A stretch of 64,000 nt of DNA from Orientallactaga sibirica (lineage: Eukaryota > Chordata > Mammalia > Rodentia > Dipodidae), in NCBI GenBank assembly GCA_036365145.1, contig JAEOAD010001365.1:3617001-3681000 (forward strand). The letters run 5' to 3'. Positions within the stretch are counted from its first letter, which is position 1; every line of letters starts with the position of its first letter. The notes below the pieces were generated by a model. It was not told the DNA's origin and searched no databases. It saw only the letters and a program-made list of their open reading frames with translations. Made by a program: the position numbers and the translations under genes. Below, one piece after another: positions 11,041 to 22,449 of this stretch.

Positions 11041-11541
11041 TGAGGCACACACACCATCACGAACGCACCTCCCCAACCCAGCGCTGACCCCATCACTTGC
11101 TGTATAGGCTACTCCTCCATGCCTGTCAAGTTCAAAAACAAGGAAGACTGACCTATACCAGTAGCAGTAAGTACAGCAGTTTCCTGTGGTAGAAAAGAAT
11201 TGACTGAAATGGGTCACAAGGGGCTCTGCAGTGTGGGCTAGTCGGTTTCATTCCTCCTTTGGTGCTGGGACGAACACAAGCATGTGTGGTTTACAGTCAC
11301 AGCACGCTGCATGTATGACCCACTGGGTTTCCCGGACACATGCTATGCTTGCAGTAAAAAGCTTTCAAATGTATGCAGTGAAGGCATACATAGGATAAAA
11401 GACACCATTGGGAAACTGCTTAGAAAAAGAAGGACTTGAGGGACACTGGCCAGTAGACACACACGCACGCGCGCCTTAAGTCTTGGTCACATCACCAGTT
11501 TAGACTCCTGATCAATATGCTTGATTGGAAGTCCAAACACA

Positions 11542-11573
11542 GGGAATAATAATAATAATTAATAATAATAATA
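11542..11573. repeat. (AAT)n microsatellite
   Basis: Short AAT trinucleotide run with one interruption. Confidence 0.9.
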
Positions 11574-11577
11574 ATCA

Positions 11578-11745
11578 GCTGCCACTTATTGCAAGCTGCC
11601 TATCTGTGGGGTCACCAGCTCTATGAGGTGGGATCTAATATTACTCCCATTATAGAGGGCAGGAAATCAAGTCTCTACCCCAGACAATGACCAAGCAGCA
11701 AAGCTGGGATTCAAACCCAAGCACTGTGACACTGAGGACCAGTTT
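11578..11745 (+). repeat. MIR SINE
   Basis: CAGCTCTATGAGGTGGGATC, TATTACTCCCATTATAG and AGCAAAGCTGGGATTCAAAC follow the core and 3' half of a mammalian-wide MIR in the expected order. Confidence 0.65.
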
Positions 11746-12349
11746 CAGTTACAACCCAGAAGTGGCTGCCTGGGGTAGAGTGAAGGGCACATGTGGTTGT
11801 CATGGCTGTCTGTTGACATTTTAATTCACGGATGAGGGAGCGGAGAAGAGATAAATAATGGGCATAGATTGTGCTTTCATGGGATGAATTGTCATGAAAT
11901 TAGATTTGCAGATGAAGCCAAGCCTCATGAGGCCCAAAATCTAAGCAGGAAATGGCAAGATGGACCCAAGCAAGAGAAATGCAATTTGCTATGCACAGCG
12001 AGAAGATAATCCACACAAAATGACTTTCTGGAGAAAAAGGTGTGTGAGTGGTTGCCATGAGGGACAGTGAGGGGGCAATGATCACGGACAGCAGGCAGCC
12101 TCTGAACCACTAGTATGACAGGGTAAGGGACATTCTGGGGACACATCACAGTGTCAGATCATCCTAGCACCACACCAGCTTCTGCCAAAAGGATTCATAG
12201 ACATGGGATGGGTGAGATCTGTCACTGGGAAGTAGGATTCAAATTGAGCCCAGGTGTGTACAGAGGATGAAGAAGGAAGAGACCTTGGCTCAGAAGTGGG
12301 CAAAGGTGACCAGAGGTACCCAGGACGCTGACTTAGCAAGCAAAGGCTA
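11746..12349. other. Unassigned unique sequence
   Basis: No gene or repeat recognised. Short open frames on the minus strand lack support. Confidence 0.4.
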
Positions 12350-13090
12350 GTCTATCCTGCCCTGGCTCAGCCAGCGTGGCAAAGGGTCCGTATCATACGT
12401 GCACCTCACCCAGTGTAGCAAGTGCCTGCTCTGAACACTGGCTCGACCCGCTGAGACAGAATGGCTCCAGAGATGCATTTGGGCTGACCTGTGCAGACAG
12501 ACAGACTGCCTGAACGGTGTGCTGAGCTTACAGCCAACCCATGGAGGCAGGGTGCCTGCCGCATGCATTGGCTCAACCAGGACAGACAGACTTCATACTT
12601 CACACCGTCTCCAGTGTAGGTAGTACGGGTTGCCCATTGGACTCAACCACCCAAGCTTCTGGAGACAAAGGCTGATGGACTGAGTCAAGACCCGAGTGGA
12701 AGCCGGGGCCTGGCCAGAGCTAAGGCACAAGGAAAGTTACTGAAGCTACAGAGTTTGAGCTCTAAGAGTCTGTGTGAGGCTCCAGATAACGGGGCGGGCA
12801 GAGTGAAGGGAGGGTCCCAGTGCTCAACCAGTACAGACAGACTGCATGCGCCATGCTCTGGCTCTGCCAGTGTACACAGACCACAGGTACCACTCACGTG
12901 ATCCACCAACATACACAGACTGTCGATATCACACACTGGTTCCGCCCTTGGAGACAGACGGAGAGCTTGGTTCTCAGAGCCTGCCAGCCAGCTTCGCCAG
13001 GCCAAGCTCCTCATGGCTGACACAGCTAGACAGAGTGGCATCCGTACCAGCTCAACTTCTCCGGGTTCAGATATGGGGCTCTGCACATGG
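12350..13090. repeat. Decayed minisatellite-like region
   Basis: The phrase CTCAACCAGTACAGACAGAC and variants (GGCTCAACCAGGACAGACAG, CTGGCTCTGCCAGTGTACAC, CCACCAACATACACAGACTG) recur about every 35-50 bp with strong divergence. It reads as an old tandem array now mostly lost. The 133-codon minus-strand frame here is repetitive for that reason and is not a supported gene. Confidence 0.5.
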
Positions 13091-15010
13091 GAGGATCATG
13101 GTCAGTATCTGCTGTGTGTCGGGACATCCCTTCCAGCGCCACCCCCATTGTCCATGGTACAGGAACCACAGCCTGCCTCCCACCCCTGCCACCAGGGCAT
13201 AAGGAGGGTCTCGGTGCTCACAAGACTGAGCAGATGAGTCTTGTCCTGACAGATGAGTCAGCCCCCCAAAAGAGGCAGCGTCAAAGATGGAAATGACTTG
13301 TCTCCCAAGCATGAGTCAGTCCATGCCTGGAGTAAGAACGGCCGGTACATGGGCTCTTTTATGTCATCTCCCCATTGATGGGCAGCTGGACACTCCTTGT
13401 GGTCCAAGGGCCGCGGTCAGAACACAAAAGACCCAACCGGTGGAAGCAGAGTGTCTGACTGACCTACAGACAGTCACAGGGGGCTCACCTACATCAGACC
13501 ATTTGGGAGAGAGCTGCCCTCCCTCCTCCCCAGGCAACGAGCCCCCAGCAGGCCAAGGGGACCAAAGCAGGGCCTGTACCTCCTAGCGCATCTCCCTGCC
13601 TGTCATCGCTCTCATTCCCACGTCTGGCCCAACCAGGGAGCAGCTGGCTCTGGCCCAGGCAGAGTGAGGACAAGGTGACAGCGACCTGGGCTATTGCCTG
13701 CAGCTCTCAGCCGCCTCTCAGCTCAGGGCCTGCAGCCAGCAGCATGGGCACACCAGGAAACAGGGTGACTCACTGCTTCCCCTGTCCCAGCTCCGAAACA
13801 CAGAGCCCAGGGTCCTCGCTTACGTCAGCCGGGAAGCAGGGGCCCGAGCAGAGCTGCTGAGGGCCACAAGAGATTCTCGGACATCAGAGAGAGAGAGTGA
13901 GGGAGCTGAGAGCCTTACTCAGAGCTCCTCAAAGAGGGCTGAAGCACACATGACATGCCTCCCACAGGCAGATGGGACAGAACATACACAAGAGAGCTCC
14001 CCCCGGGGGGGGGGGACACGCCAGCCAACTGCCGGGTTAGATGAAGTGCATGGCAGGTGAAGGAATTACTAGGGAACTAGGAAGCTAAGTGGATACATCA
14101 TAGGCAAGAACAACAGGCCGGAGGCAACGAAATCCAGAGGGAAGTGCACATCCAAACCCAGCACGCGACCAGCACACATGAGAACAGGGCAGGCTGGCGG
14201 TCACGGCCTTGTTCCACTGGCCTGGACGAGGCTGGTTCTGAGGGGGTCTGGCTCTGCACAGGGGACAGCAGCTCCCACTCCAGTCCTCACCACAGAGCCG
14301 AGCAAGGCTGTTGCTGAGTCCCCTGGGGGACTGTTGCTGGGGGTTATGGTGAATACACTGAGCAAGGCGATGGAATGACTTGGGTTTAAAGGACAATGAG
14401 GAGGAGGTCAGCCTGGGCAGGGGCTAGTGCAGAGGCTGGGCTCCACAGCCAGCCACCTGACACCCCAGCCCTGGAATGGATAGGAGCTCGGCTCCAGACC
14501 AAGGCCCTGCTTTGTGAAACCAAGAGCTCCAAGTGGTATCTCACAAGTCTCACACCGACCACTTCACCCTGTCCCTCTTCTGCACTGATTCCTATGGGAG
14601 TCGGTGAGTCCTTCCTCTTGAGGACCGGGGTGATCTCTCTCAGGCTTACTAAAGCACCCACCCCCACTCACTAATCTCCCTACTCTGTAGCAGTGGGTAA
14701 GATAAAGTCTCAAAGCTCATTGCACCCCAAATGGCCAAGTCTTCAGCCTCCTCTGCCCTCCGCTTTATCTGCCATAGCTGACGGCAGGATTTCTCTCTCA
14801 TACATTCACTGGGCAGGGGTCTCTGTGCAGGCTCGTGCCTGTGCCTGGGACCCTTTTTCCCCTTGTATCTCTCCCATGTCACCCTGATTCTCACCAGCAA
14901 GGCCTTCAGATCTTATCTAAAGAGTCACCTCTTCAGGTTCCTACTCCCAAACCCCACACAAAGCCAGCTCAGTCTCTTTGAGGACTTCCCACAAACCTGG
15001 ATGTTCCTGC
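13091..15010. other. Unassigned GC-moderate unique sequence
   Basis: Nearly 2 kb without a recognised repeat or exon. It includes a C6G11 homopolymer junction at 13999-14015. Open frames of 60-103 codons on both strands show no family motif. Confidence 0.4.
13999..14015. repeat. C6G11 homopolymer block
   Basis: Six C followed directly by eleven G; self-complementary at the junction. Length may be unreliable in the assembly. Confidence 0.85.
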
Positions 15011-15092
15011 TGGGGACGCAGCTCCGTGGTACAGCTCTCGCCTAGCATATGCAAGGCTCTGAGTTCAATCCCCAGCGAGGTAACTTGAAAAC
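15011..15092 (+). repeat. ID SINE
   Basis: GGGGACGCAGCTCCGTGGTA, CAGCTCTCGCCTAGCATATG and CAAGGCTCTGAGTTCAATCC form a complete ID head with both A-box and B-box regions. This single copy is the kind of element that the tandem arrays derive from. Confidence 0.75.
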
Positions 15093-16035
15093 AACCTGGC
15101 CATTCCTTGCATATCTATGTCAAGCGAAAAATCACACAGGTGTTTGTTATTGTAATTAACGTCCTCCACTGGCAGAGAAGGAACTAACTAGTGAGAGATA
15201 AGTGAACGACAGGGGAGTCTGTCCCAAAAGGGCAGGGACAGTACTCGCTTTGCCTAGCTTGTATCCACGAGGCCTGGCACAGTGACAGACACCTAACGCA
15301 TGTGCAGTAAAATCTCACTGAGTGCAGAGTGAAGGACAGGGACCTAGAAGTGTAGCTCCAGATTTCAGTGTTGACAATTCCAGTTTTGCGTAAATACGTG
15401 TCACTCAGCAGAGTCAGCCAGGGCTTAGCAGGAAAAGGGTACCGGACCCAGAGTCACCAGCTTCCCAAACCACCAGTTCCCCAGAAGCGCAGTCTTCCGG
15501 TGGTGGGGGTGGGGCGGGTGGAAGCAAGACTGCAAGTCCTAGCTTGTATCTGCAACCCTCCAACCCCGGGGCCTGCATGTAGACACCCTGTGACTTCCTG
15601 AAAGGTAGCTCGGGGCGGGAGGGTGGTCGGACCTGCTTTGTGTTCTCAGCCCACCTGGGCACTGTACTTGTGAATTTGTGACCACCCAGGATCAAGTCCC
15701 ATATGTGCAGTCTATGGCACAAGATCACAGTGACGGGTAGTTGAGCACAGGGTAAAAGTCACACGGTTTTTTTTTTGTTGTTTTTTTTTTCCACGATCAA
15801 TTTGTCAGTCTCCTCCTCTGCCACAGTGATTTACTCACAGCAAGGTCCCCCACCTGATAAACAATGAGCTGATGTCTCCCACAGCCTCTGCTACCTGGTT
15901 ATCAATAAAGCAGCTGCCCCTGGGTTACCTGAACCCTGGGCCTAGGGGGAAGGGGACACAGCTGGGCTCTTCAGTCACCACGCTATCATCATGCAGGCTG
16001 CACACCCCCAACAAGTTTCCCGGGGCTCCAGGATG
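15093..16035. other. Unassigned unique sequence
   Basis: Contains a poly(T) pair at about 15768-15790. Otherwise no repeat or exon is recognised. Confidence 0.4.
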
Positions 16036-16039
16036 CCGA

Positions 16040-16205
16040 TGCCAGATATACATTCAGGCACCGTCATTACTTACACATTTTATTTTTGGCTCTTCCTCTG
16101 CGGCGTCATATTGACCTCGTCAGGCCAGCGTTATATAAATCACCTTTTAGAACTCGTTACCTTCTAATTGGTGGAATGGCCAGGCGCTTTTTCTGTTTCC
16201 GGTGT
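16040..16205. promoter_or_regulatory. Candidate conserved noncoding element
   Basis: Unique AT-rich stretch with retained CpGs (CTGCGGCGTCATATTG, CCTCGTCAGGCCAGCG, AACTCGTTACC) and a homeodomain-type TCTAATTGG. Inferred from composition. Confidence 0.35.
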
Positions 16206-16264
16206 GTACTGACTGTAATTGCCACATGACTGCCATTGTCCCCTGTCCACTTTCCCACCTCATC

Positions 16265-16266
<2 letters not shown>

Positions 16267-16301
<35 letters not shown>
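16267..16301. repeat. (CA)n microsatellite
   Basis: Uninterrupted CA run of about 17 units. Confidence 0.97.
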
Positions 16302-16302
<1 letters not shown>

Positions 16303-16734
16303 GCCTCATGTCACTGCCACACAGGAGTATATCAGAGAGGTGAAATTTTTCTGTGCGTGAGGCCTAAGACAGGGGTGTGAAACCCCATATCAGGGAGTAG
16401 GTGAGAACCAGGAGAGTGGTTTGGATCACACCTTCCCCATCCATGCCCACCAGCACGCTCCTGGCCACAGTAGCTTTTTCCTAACAGATGCATCAGCAAG
16501 CAGCTATTCAAGCGCCAGGCATCCACCCCTCTCCCATCAGCAAAACCACAGAAAGGCCGTGGCTGGCACGAACTCAGAGTAAAGTGCAGGGAAGCAGCCA
16601 GCACGGTATTTCCAATCAGAGAAATCGCTCTTTCCTCCTTGTAAGTGAGTGGAAAGTAAATTCTGAGACAAGCTTGTCAGGCACTTACCCAACAACCATA
16701 CGGCAAAAAAAAAAAAGTGGTAGCTGCTGAACTT

Positions 16735-17165
16735 TCTCAGACTTATTAGCTTACATAAACAGACATTTGAATAAATGTTTTAAAAATGAAACTCCCTTGA
16801 CACTCTGTAATCAGTAAATGTTCATTATGGAAACACAGCAAATATACATGAAATTTCCCAAGTGATATTCTAGCTACAAGATGAAAAAGGCTGAGCTACA
16901 AAGTCTTCTCAGACAAGCCAGCTCCCCTCTCCTGGATGGAGACAGGGAAAAATAGATCTTGTTTTGCTCACTCAGGCAATTTATAAATGACCCCCTCCCC
17001 GCCAACTCCCTGGCTAATGTCTCTATAAATAATTAATCCTTGACCTTGCTTTTCAAAAGCCTTGACTTTTAAATTTTGGGGTCTTTATTTAAAAAGAAAA
17101 TCAATACCTGGGGAAGTTAATTCAGTCTTGTAGAGTCTGATTATGGGCAAATAAATAAATAAATA
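16735..17165. promoter_or_regulatory. AT-rich unique block, candidate regulatory
   Basis: Contains CTCTATAAATAATTAATCC, TAAACAGACATTTGAATAAA and a run of A/T-rich binding-site-like words, ending in an (AAAT)n. No repeat family recognised. About 1 kb left of the CpG island. Function is inferred only. Confidence 0.3.
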
Positions 17166-17435
17166 TGTTGTGTCATTCAGATGTCCAGTGGCTACTAGGT
17201 GAGATAATGGGATGGGGTGGGACTTTGACGTGTTCTGTATTCAAATGCTGCGGATTACTGAGCACACCACTTTTCTCAGAGTCTTCGGGATCTGAATGCC
17301 ATCCCTCTCGTGGGTCATTTCACAGAGGCAAATCCACTAAAGCCTCGATCAACATACTTCCACTCCCCCAGAGAGTAGGTCCCTAGGTCCTGTCTGTCCG
17401 TAGATGGTGGAATGTGTTGATTCAGACAGGATCTC

Positions 17436-17555
17436 TTGCTTAGCACGGTGGTGCACACCTGTAATCCCAGCACTCAGGAAGCTGAGGTCATAAGTTCAAG
17501 GCCAGCCTGGGCTAATTAATGAGTCCATGTCTAAAACAGAAAAAAAATAGAAGAT
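17436..17555 (+). repeat. B1 SINE
   Basis: TAGCACGGTGGTGCACACCT, GTAATCCCAGCACTCAGG and GGCCAGCCTGGGCTAATTAA. Moderately diverged, ending in an A-rich tail. Confidence 0.8.
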
Positions 17556-18149
17556 AAAAAAAGGATCTTCTATGAAGACCACTGTCCCTCCTCCCTGTAG
17601 CCCTGACTGCCCCCGGCTTTAGACAGGGACACACCTGGGAGAGGTCAGGACGGTGGGAACATTTTAAAGAGGTTGTCACTTCTACTCAAAGGTTGCTCTG
17701 CCCTAAGATGGGTCTTGGGACAAGCCTTTCCTGCCCATCCATAAAGGTAAAGGTTGAACTCGGAGGTGAGCCCAGAGAAAGTGGCATTAGTGATATATAG
17801 TTGTAAGCATGGAAGAAGACACGGAAGGGTTAATCTGTCCCCTATTCCTCTACCACATCCAGGGCAATGTCCTTGAGAGCAGCTGCCCCTCCCAGTCCTG
17901 TTGCCTGGTCAAATTCACGCCAAGGAGATAAGAGTTCCAGAAGCCCGTTTTTCCCTAGCAGAACCGAACACGCTAGGAGGCGACTCAGGAACCCAATCGT
18001 AGTGCGGAAAAAAATGGGTACAGTACAGAGAGCCCCCAACATCAGACCTGTATGCCTACAGCCCAGGGCATGAGGGGAGGGGAGGGGCCAGCTGCCCCAG
18101 TGCTGGCTCAGGGTCTCTCCGCCTAGAGACAAGATTCAAAACTAACGTT
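17556..18149. other. Unique flank of the CpG island
   Basis: CpG density rises toward the right. No exon or repeat recognised. Confidence 0.4.
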
Positions 18150-19047
18150 AGGCTGTTGGGAGTCCCGCGCGAGATGAAAAGAGGTCATTTCGTGTCCAAG
18201 CGTCCCCCCTAGGCACTGCCCACACCACAGGAGCATCTTCGCTGGGCCCTGCCACCAGGCCAGAACTGGCGTGCGAGGGAGGGGGGGCGGAGGAGAAGCT
18301 GGAGTTGCAGCCGCTGCCAGAGCTGGGCTCGGTCCCGCGGCATAGCGGATCCTTCAGTGACCCACCGCAGCTGCTGCCCGAGGCTCCCACTCACGCCCTC
18401 GGGGACTCCCGCACGCACACACCTGCCAGCGACCGCTGACGCACGCACACTCGCCTCGCCGGGAGCACTGAACAGGCCGGGGCCCTAGAGAGTTGCTGGA
18501 GGGAGATGCGCGCCACCGACCGCAGCTGGGGACACCTTTCGCCTCTTGGTGGGGAGCCGAGGTCGCCGCTAACTTTCCCCTTTGGTCCCCGCCCGTCCAA
18601 AACTGGCCCCTAAGCCCCAGCTCTGAGCGCACGGGGAAGCCTGGGCGCTCGCCTCTCCAGACCGGCCCTCCGGTGCGCTCGCGGCCGCTGGGGCCCTACG
18701 ACGCTGCTTCCCTGCGCCCAGCATCCAAGGCTGGGAGGAGGAGCGAAGGGTCCGCGGGGACCGAGAGAGCCGGAGGAGCGGCCGTGCACAGGCGCGGAGG
18801 CGAGCGGAACCCACGGATCGAAAGTCTAATTAAAGTTCCCGCTCGTGGGGCTGGTCCCCAAAGTACCCCCCGACTGAGGCCCCCGTGCGCCCCGCAACCC
18901 CGGCACCTGCAGCTGAAGAACACCCTTGCACTTGGAGTTGCGGGGTTGGCGCGCACTGCTGTCCCCGACCCGCCCAAGGCCCCCCGGGGAGTCCCTCGGA
19001 GCCGGCGCAGCGCGGGAACACGGGTGGGGCCGGGCGCCGCCACTCAC

Positions 19048-19450
19048 CTGGCGCGGCGGGCGCTCTCCAGGCCACGGGACGCTCTGGTCCGGGAGTGGTC
19101 CTCGGCGGCGGGCCAGTGCTCCTCCGGGGCGCCCAGGCGGGTCTCCGCCCCAGCGCGGCCCGGTGCCTTTCTCCTGCTGGCGCGGAACCCGGTGCGGTGG
19201 GTGGGCGAGCGCCGTGGAGCGCGCGGGAGAGGGCGCGGCGGCGTGTCCCTCCCCGCTCCCTGGTCCCCGGTCCAGGTCGGTTCCCCAGTCTCCGCCGCCG
19301 CCGCCGGGTCGAGTGTCCTCCCCGCAGTGCCACCGGCTCCGGCTCACGCGCCGGGAAGGCTCCCAGCGAAGTGCGAGCGAAGCCTCCGGCGAGCCTGGAA
19401 ATAGCGCCGCGCCCGCCCGGCGCCCCGCCCCCGGCCCGGGCCCCGCCCCG
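19048..19450 (-). other. Candidate untranslated first exon
   Basis: On the minus strand the sequence GCGCCAG|GTGAGTGG gives a near-consensus splice donor, with the exon ending at 19048 and the intron starting at 19047. Going 5' from there to the GC boxes there is no ATG on this strand, which fits a 5' UTR-only first exon. The transcription start is not visible and is placed somewhere near 19400-19450 only because GC boxes lie there. No acceptor or coding exon is recognised further left, so the gene would continue beyond the window. Gene identity unknown. Confidence 0.45.
19424..19450 (-). promoter_or_regulatory. Sp1-type GC boxes
   Basis: CCCCGCCCCC and CCCCGCCCC on the plus strand, i.e. GGGGCGGGG on the minus strand, just 5' of the proposed exon. 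A further GGGGCGGG sits at 19594-19601. No TATA box is seen, as is usual for CpG-island promoters. Confidence 0.6.
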
Positions 19451-19834
19451 TGATGGGAGCGGCGACGGCCGTGGCCCGGCCACAGTGGGGACTCGTCCCT
19501 GCGCCCACGCGCGCTCTGCGGCTCCCGCGGCCCCGCTGGCCGCGCTCTGCGAAGGAGCCGAGGCTGGGCGCGGTCCGGCGGCGGCGGGGGTGGGGCGGGC
19601 CTGGCGCGGGCTGTGCTGGTCTCCCGGATCCATCCCCGAGTGCTGGACTCCTGTCAGCCGCTTGGCTCCACACCTCTGCCAGAAGGCTGCTGCGGGGCCT
19701 GAGTGGGGGGCCACCGGTCGACCACCCGGCGCTGACCTGGGGGAATGCACGCGGCGCCGGCGGGCAGGCTGTGCCACAGTTGGACAGGGTCCGGTGCCCA
19801 GAATCCAACACTGTGGGAGGCGCAGGGCTTGCAA

Positions 19835-20600
19835 AAGGATTGATACTGAGAAAGATTCGGGTATGTCCCTGGGTCACAGCCCGCGTGAAATGCAATCAAG
19901 GCCCTGTCACTTATGGGCACCCGTCCGCACATTCCTGGGGTTCTAAAAGTGCCCCATGACCCAGGTTCTCACTTGAGAGCTTCATCCCTGTCAGTCACCA
20001 CCAGCCTGAGAGCTGGGCCAATTAAATACGCCCCATCCACACCCAGAACAGTTTCCTGGGGACGTGACCAGTCCACAGCCATCCAGAACCAGAGCAGAAC
20101 AGGGATGTGGAACCCGGCTGTGAATTCTGAACCTTGTTTTTGCCCACAAGTAGCAACCCCAACCTGCAGGCACCAGGGGGAAATAAAGACAGGCTGTTCT
20201 GTCTCTGGAACTAGGCAACTGTGGACATCAATCACCTCGTGCGCTTGAAGGGACACAAAATGTTCACAAACCTGCGCAGACGCCTTGGTAAGACAGAACG
20301 GAGTCCTCGCTTTCTCTTCTCTTTGACCGGATCTGCCAGTTGGTTGGCCTGACTCCAGACAGATGAACTGTGGAGTTGAGACTGAAGCGGGCCTGTGGCC
20401 TTGGAGTGGCCAGATAGGGGTGGAGGCAGCCCTGGTGGGAGAGCAGAGCTACTCCTGAGCACATATCCAGGGAGCAACACTATGGTTCTTAACCAGACCT
20501 GTCCTTAGGGGTCTCTGAAATGCTCCAAGTAAGCTCAGAGCATTCAAAAATAGACCAGGACAGGTGACAAGATAAATAGAAGTGTGTCAACACTATGGTG
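19835..20600. other. Unassigned unique sequence
   Basis: Right flank of the CpG island. Overlapping open frames of 66-111 codons on both strands, none recognised. Confidence 0.4.
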
Positions 20601-20605
20601 ACCTT

Positions 20606-20753
20606 CCTGTTTGTTTTGTTTGTGTTTTTGAGACAAGGTCTCAACTCTATTGCCCAGGCTGGCCTCAAACTTGCTGTGTAGCTCAGGTTGACCTTGAATT
20701 AATGATTTTCCCTCCCTAACCTTCCAAGTTCATGTGTCACCACACCCAGCCTC
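20606..20753 (-). repeat. B1 SINE
   Basis: Reverse B1: GAGACAAGGTCTCAACTCTA, GCCCAGGCTGGCCTCAAAC and TCACCACACCCAGCC. Confidence 0.8.
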
Positions 20754-20774
20754 CTTTTGTTCTTGTAGCAAAAG

Positions 20775-20900
20775 GTATTGGGCATTATTCTCATTTTGCA
20801 CATAAAGAAATTGAGGTGGAAATTGTTGGCATCTGTACATCTGGAGGGTAACAGAGCCAGAATTGGACCCAGATAGGCTGGTTCTAAAGTGCAATTACTG
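20775..20900 (+). repeat. MIR SINE fragment
   Basis: ATTATTCTCATTTTGCACAT, AAAGAAATTGAGGTGG and AACAGAGCCAGAATTGGACC follow the MIR 3' half in order. Confidence 0.6.
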
Positions 20901-21415
20901 TCAGGGGTTCCCTTTTTAGAACTCTGAGCTGAAGGCCATGAGAGTCCCTGGCCTATTCCTGCTCCTTGGGCCGCACCTGTCACTTGTGAGAAGCTGGAGT
21001 AAGTATGTGTCACCCCAGTCAAGTGCAGATTGAATAAGCTGGATGCCAGGGACAAGAACTCTTGTGTCCAGGAAGAATGGGGAGGGAGAATCATTATCCA
21101 TCCTGTCAGAGTAGAGCAGGAGAAAAGACAAGAACAAAGATGAGGAGGGCAATGAATAGACAACTGTCTGCCTCCTAATGAGCTTAGATGGCAGTGACCT
21201 GTCCCTGTGGCTTCCTGGCCCCTCAGCCTCCAGCAACTTGCCCCCCTTTCCCTCCAGGATCCTGGCTGCAGCTCATCTGGGCAGCTGTCAAAGAGCTTCG
21301 TGTCTGCAGAGATGTGAGAGCAAAAGACTTGGACCTCAGTGTAGCCTGCAGATTGAGAGAACCTCTTTAGTGGCATACACACTTTGGAGGGTCAATGCAT
21401 GCAACATGCCTGTGT

Positions 21416-21418
<3 letters not shown>

Positions 21419-21458
<40 letters not shown>
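21419..21458. repeat. (CA)n microsatellite
   Basis: Uninterrupted CA run of about 20 units. Confidence 0.97.
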
Positions 21459-21459
<1 letters not shown>

Positions 21460-21599
21460 GGGGAGAGAGTGGAATTTTTATCCCCAGCCCAGCTTCAAAG
21501 CTGGGAGAAGGCTCTAGATTACTAATATCTCCATGGAGCAAGTCCACACAGGCTTTATTTCCCCGAGGATCAGTCCACACAGGCCTCCCTGTGCCCAGC

Positions 21600-22070
21600 G
21601 AGTGGGGCGAGTGGGGCCATCTCAGCTGCCCTTCCCTCCTGTGTGCGGCGATCCTCCGGGAAGAGTGGTTTTCCATTAGCTTCTCCAACTGTACTTATTA
21701 GCACTTATTTGCATCTAATATTCCGGCCGACACCATGAGGAATCAACAATGCTGCTTGCCTTTGACACACTCAACATTTTCCCATTTTTCATGCAGACAT
21801 CCTTCTGGTTTTGAGAGGGCCTCCGGGTGAAGTCCCTGAAGGGGGCCTGGGGCCCCTGGCAGCAACATGCAATGAATTTTCCTCCGAGATTCGCCAAGGG
21901 CTTCTTGCCCTTTTTTTTTGAAAGTCAGGCTCAGCCTCTGCAGCGAGGGAGGTGGAGGAGCCCTGCAAATCCCTGCGTGCAGCCCTGTGTGCACGCTTGC
22001 GGTTTTGATATGTGTTTCCGCTGGAAGATTAGTGGAAAACTTGGTTCTTTGCATCCCAAGTAAGGTTAAA
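21600..22070. promoter_or_regulatory. Candidate conserved noncoding element
   Basis: Unique block with ACTTATTAGCACTTATTTGC (an octamer-like ATTTGCAT follows), TAATATTCCGGCCGACACC and TCCGAGATTCGCCAAGG. No repeat similarity. A 232-codon minus-strand open frame overlaps it and extends right to 22441. It matches nothing I know and has no splice or codon support. Confidence 0.35.
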
Positions 22071-22449
22071 AAAAAAAGAGACACTTTCATTGGATGGCTG
22101 GTGAGTTCACACCCTAAGATCCAGAGGAGCTGATGGGGAGGTTCAGAAGCCACTATGCAACAGGGGCTCAGGGGTGGGGGAGAATTGACTGTGGGGCACA
22201 GGCAAAGCCCTTGTGCCACCACCAGTTCTGAACAGCATCTCCTTCCCCATCTCATCCTGTCTGCCGGTGGGGATTCCTGTCCATTTGCAGGGCCTGAAGT
22301 TGAAGAAGGTGCAGCAAAGAAGTCAAGACTGACTCCCACTGTATTTGAAAACCCACTGGCAAGACTGAGTGTTGAGTCCCAAATGTTGTTGCCGTGAGAA
22401 GAGCAGGGCAAGGGATGTGGGTCAACTGTACAGTTTACCAAGAATCCAC

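Larger units (their letters stand above)
18150..19760. promoter_or_regulatory. CpG island
   Basis: About 1.6 kb of very GC-rich sequence packed with CpG, in contrast to the CpG-poor surroundings. It contains GC boxes and no interspersed repeat. Long open frames in all registers (up to 353 codons) are expected in such DNA because stop codons are AT-rich. Their translations are Pro/Arg/Ala/Gly-rich and overlap each other on both strands, so I do not call them proteins. This is the only clear promoter region in the window. Confidence 0.9.

Noticed and set aside
12685..13086. 133-codon minus-strand frame
   Set aside because: It lies in a decayed minisatellite, and its internal repetition follows the DNA repeat.
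18493..19959. Long open frames of 169-353 codons in the CpG island on both strands
   Set aside because: Stop codons are rare in GC-rich DNA. The frames overlap each other in several registers, give Pro/Arg/Ala/Gly-rich products and contain no domain I know.
20699..22441. 227- and 232-codon minus-strand open frames
   Set aside because: The first crosses a B1 and a MIR, and the second crosses a candidate noncoding element and a poly(T)-like run. Neither resembles a known protein.
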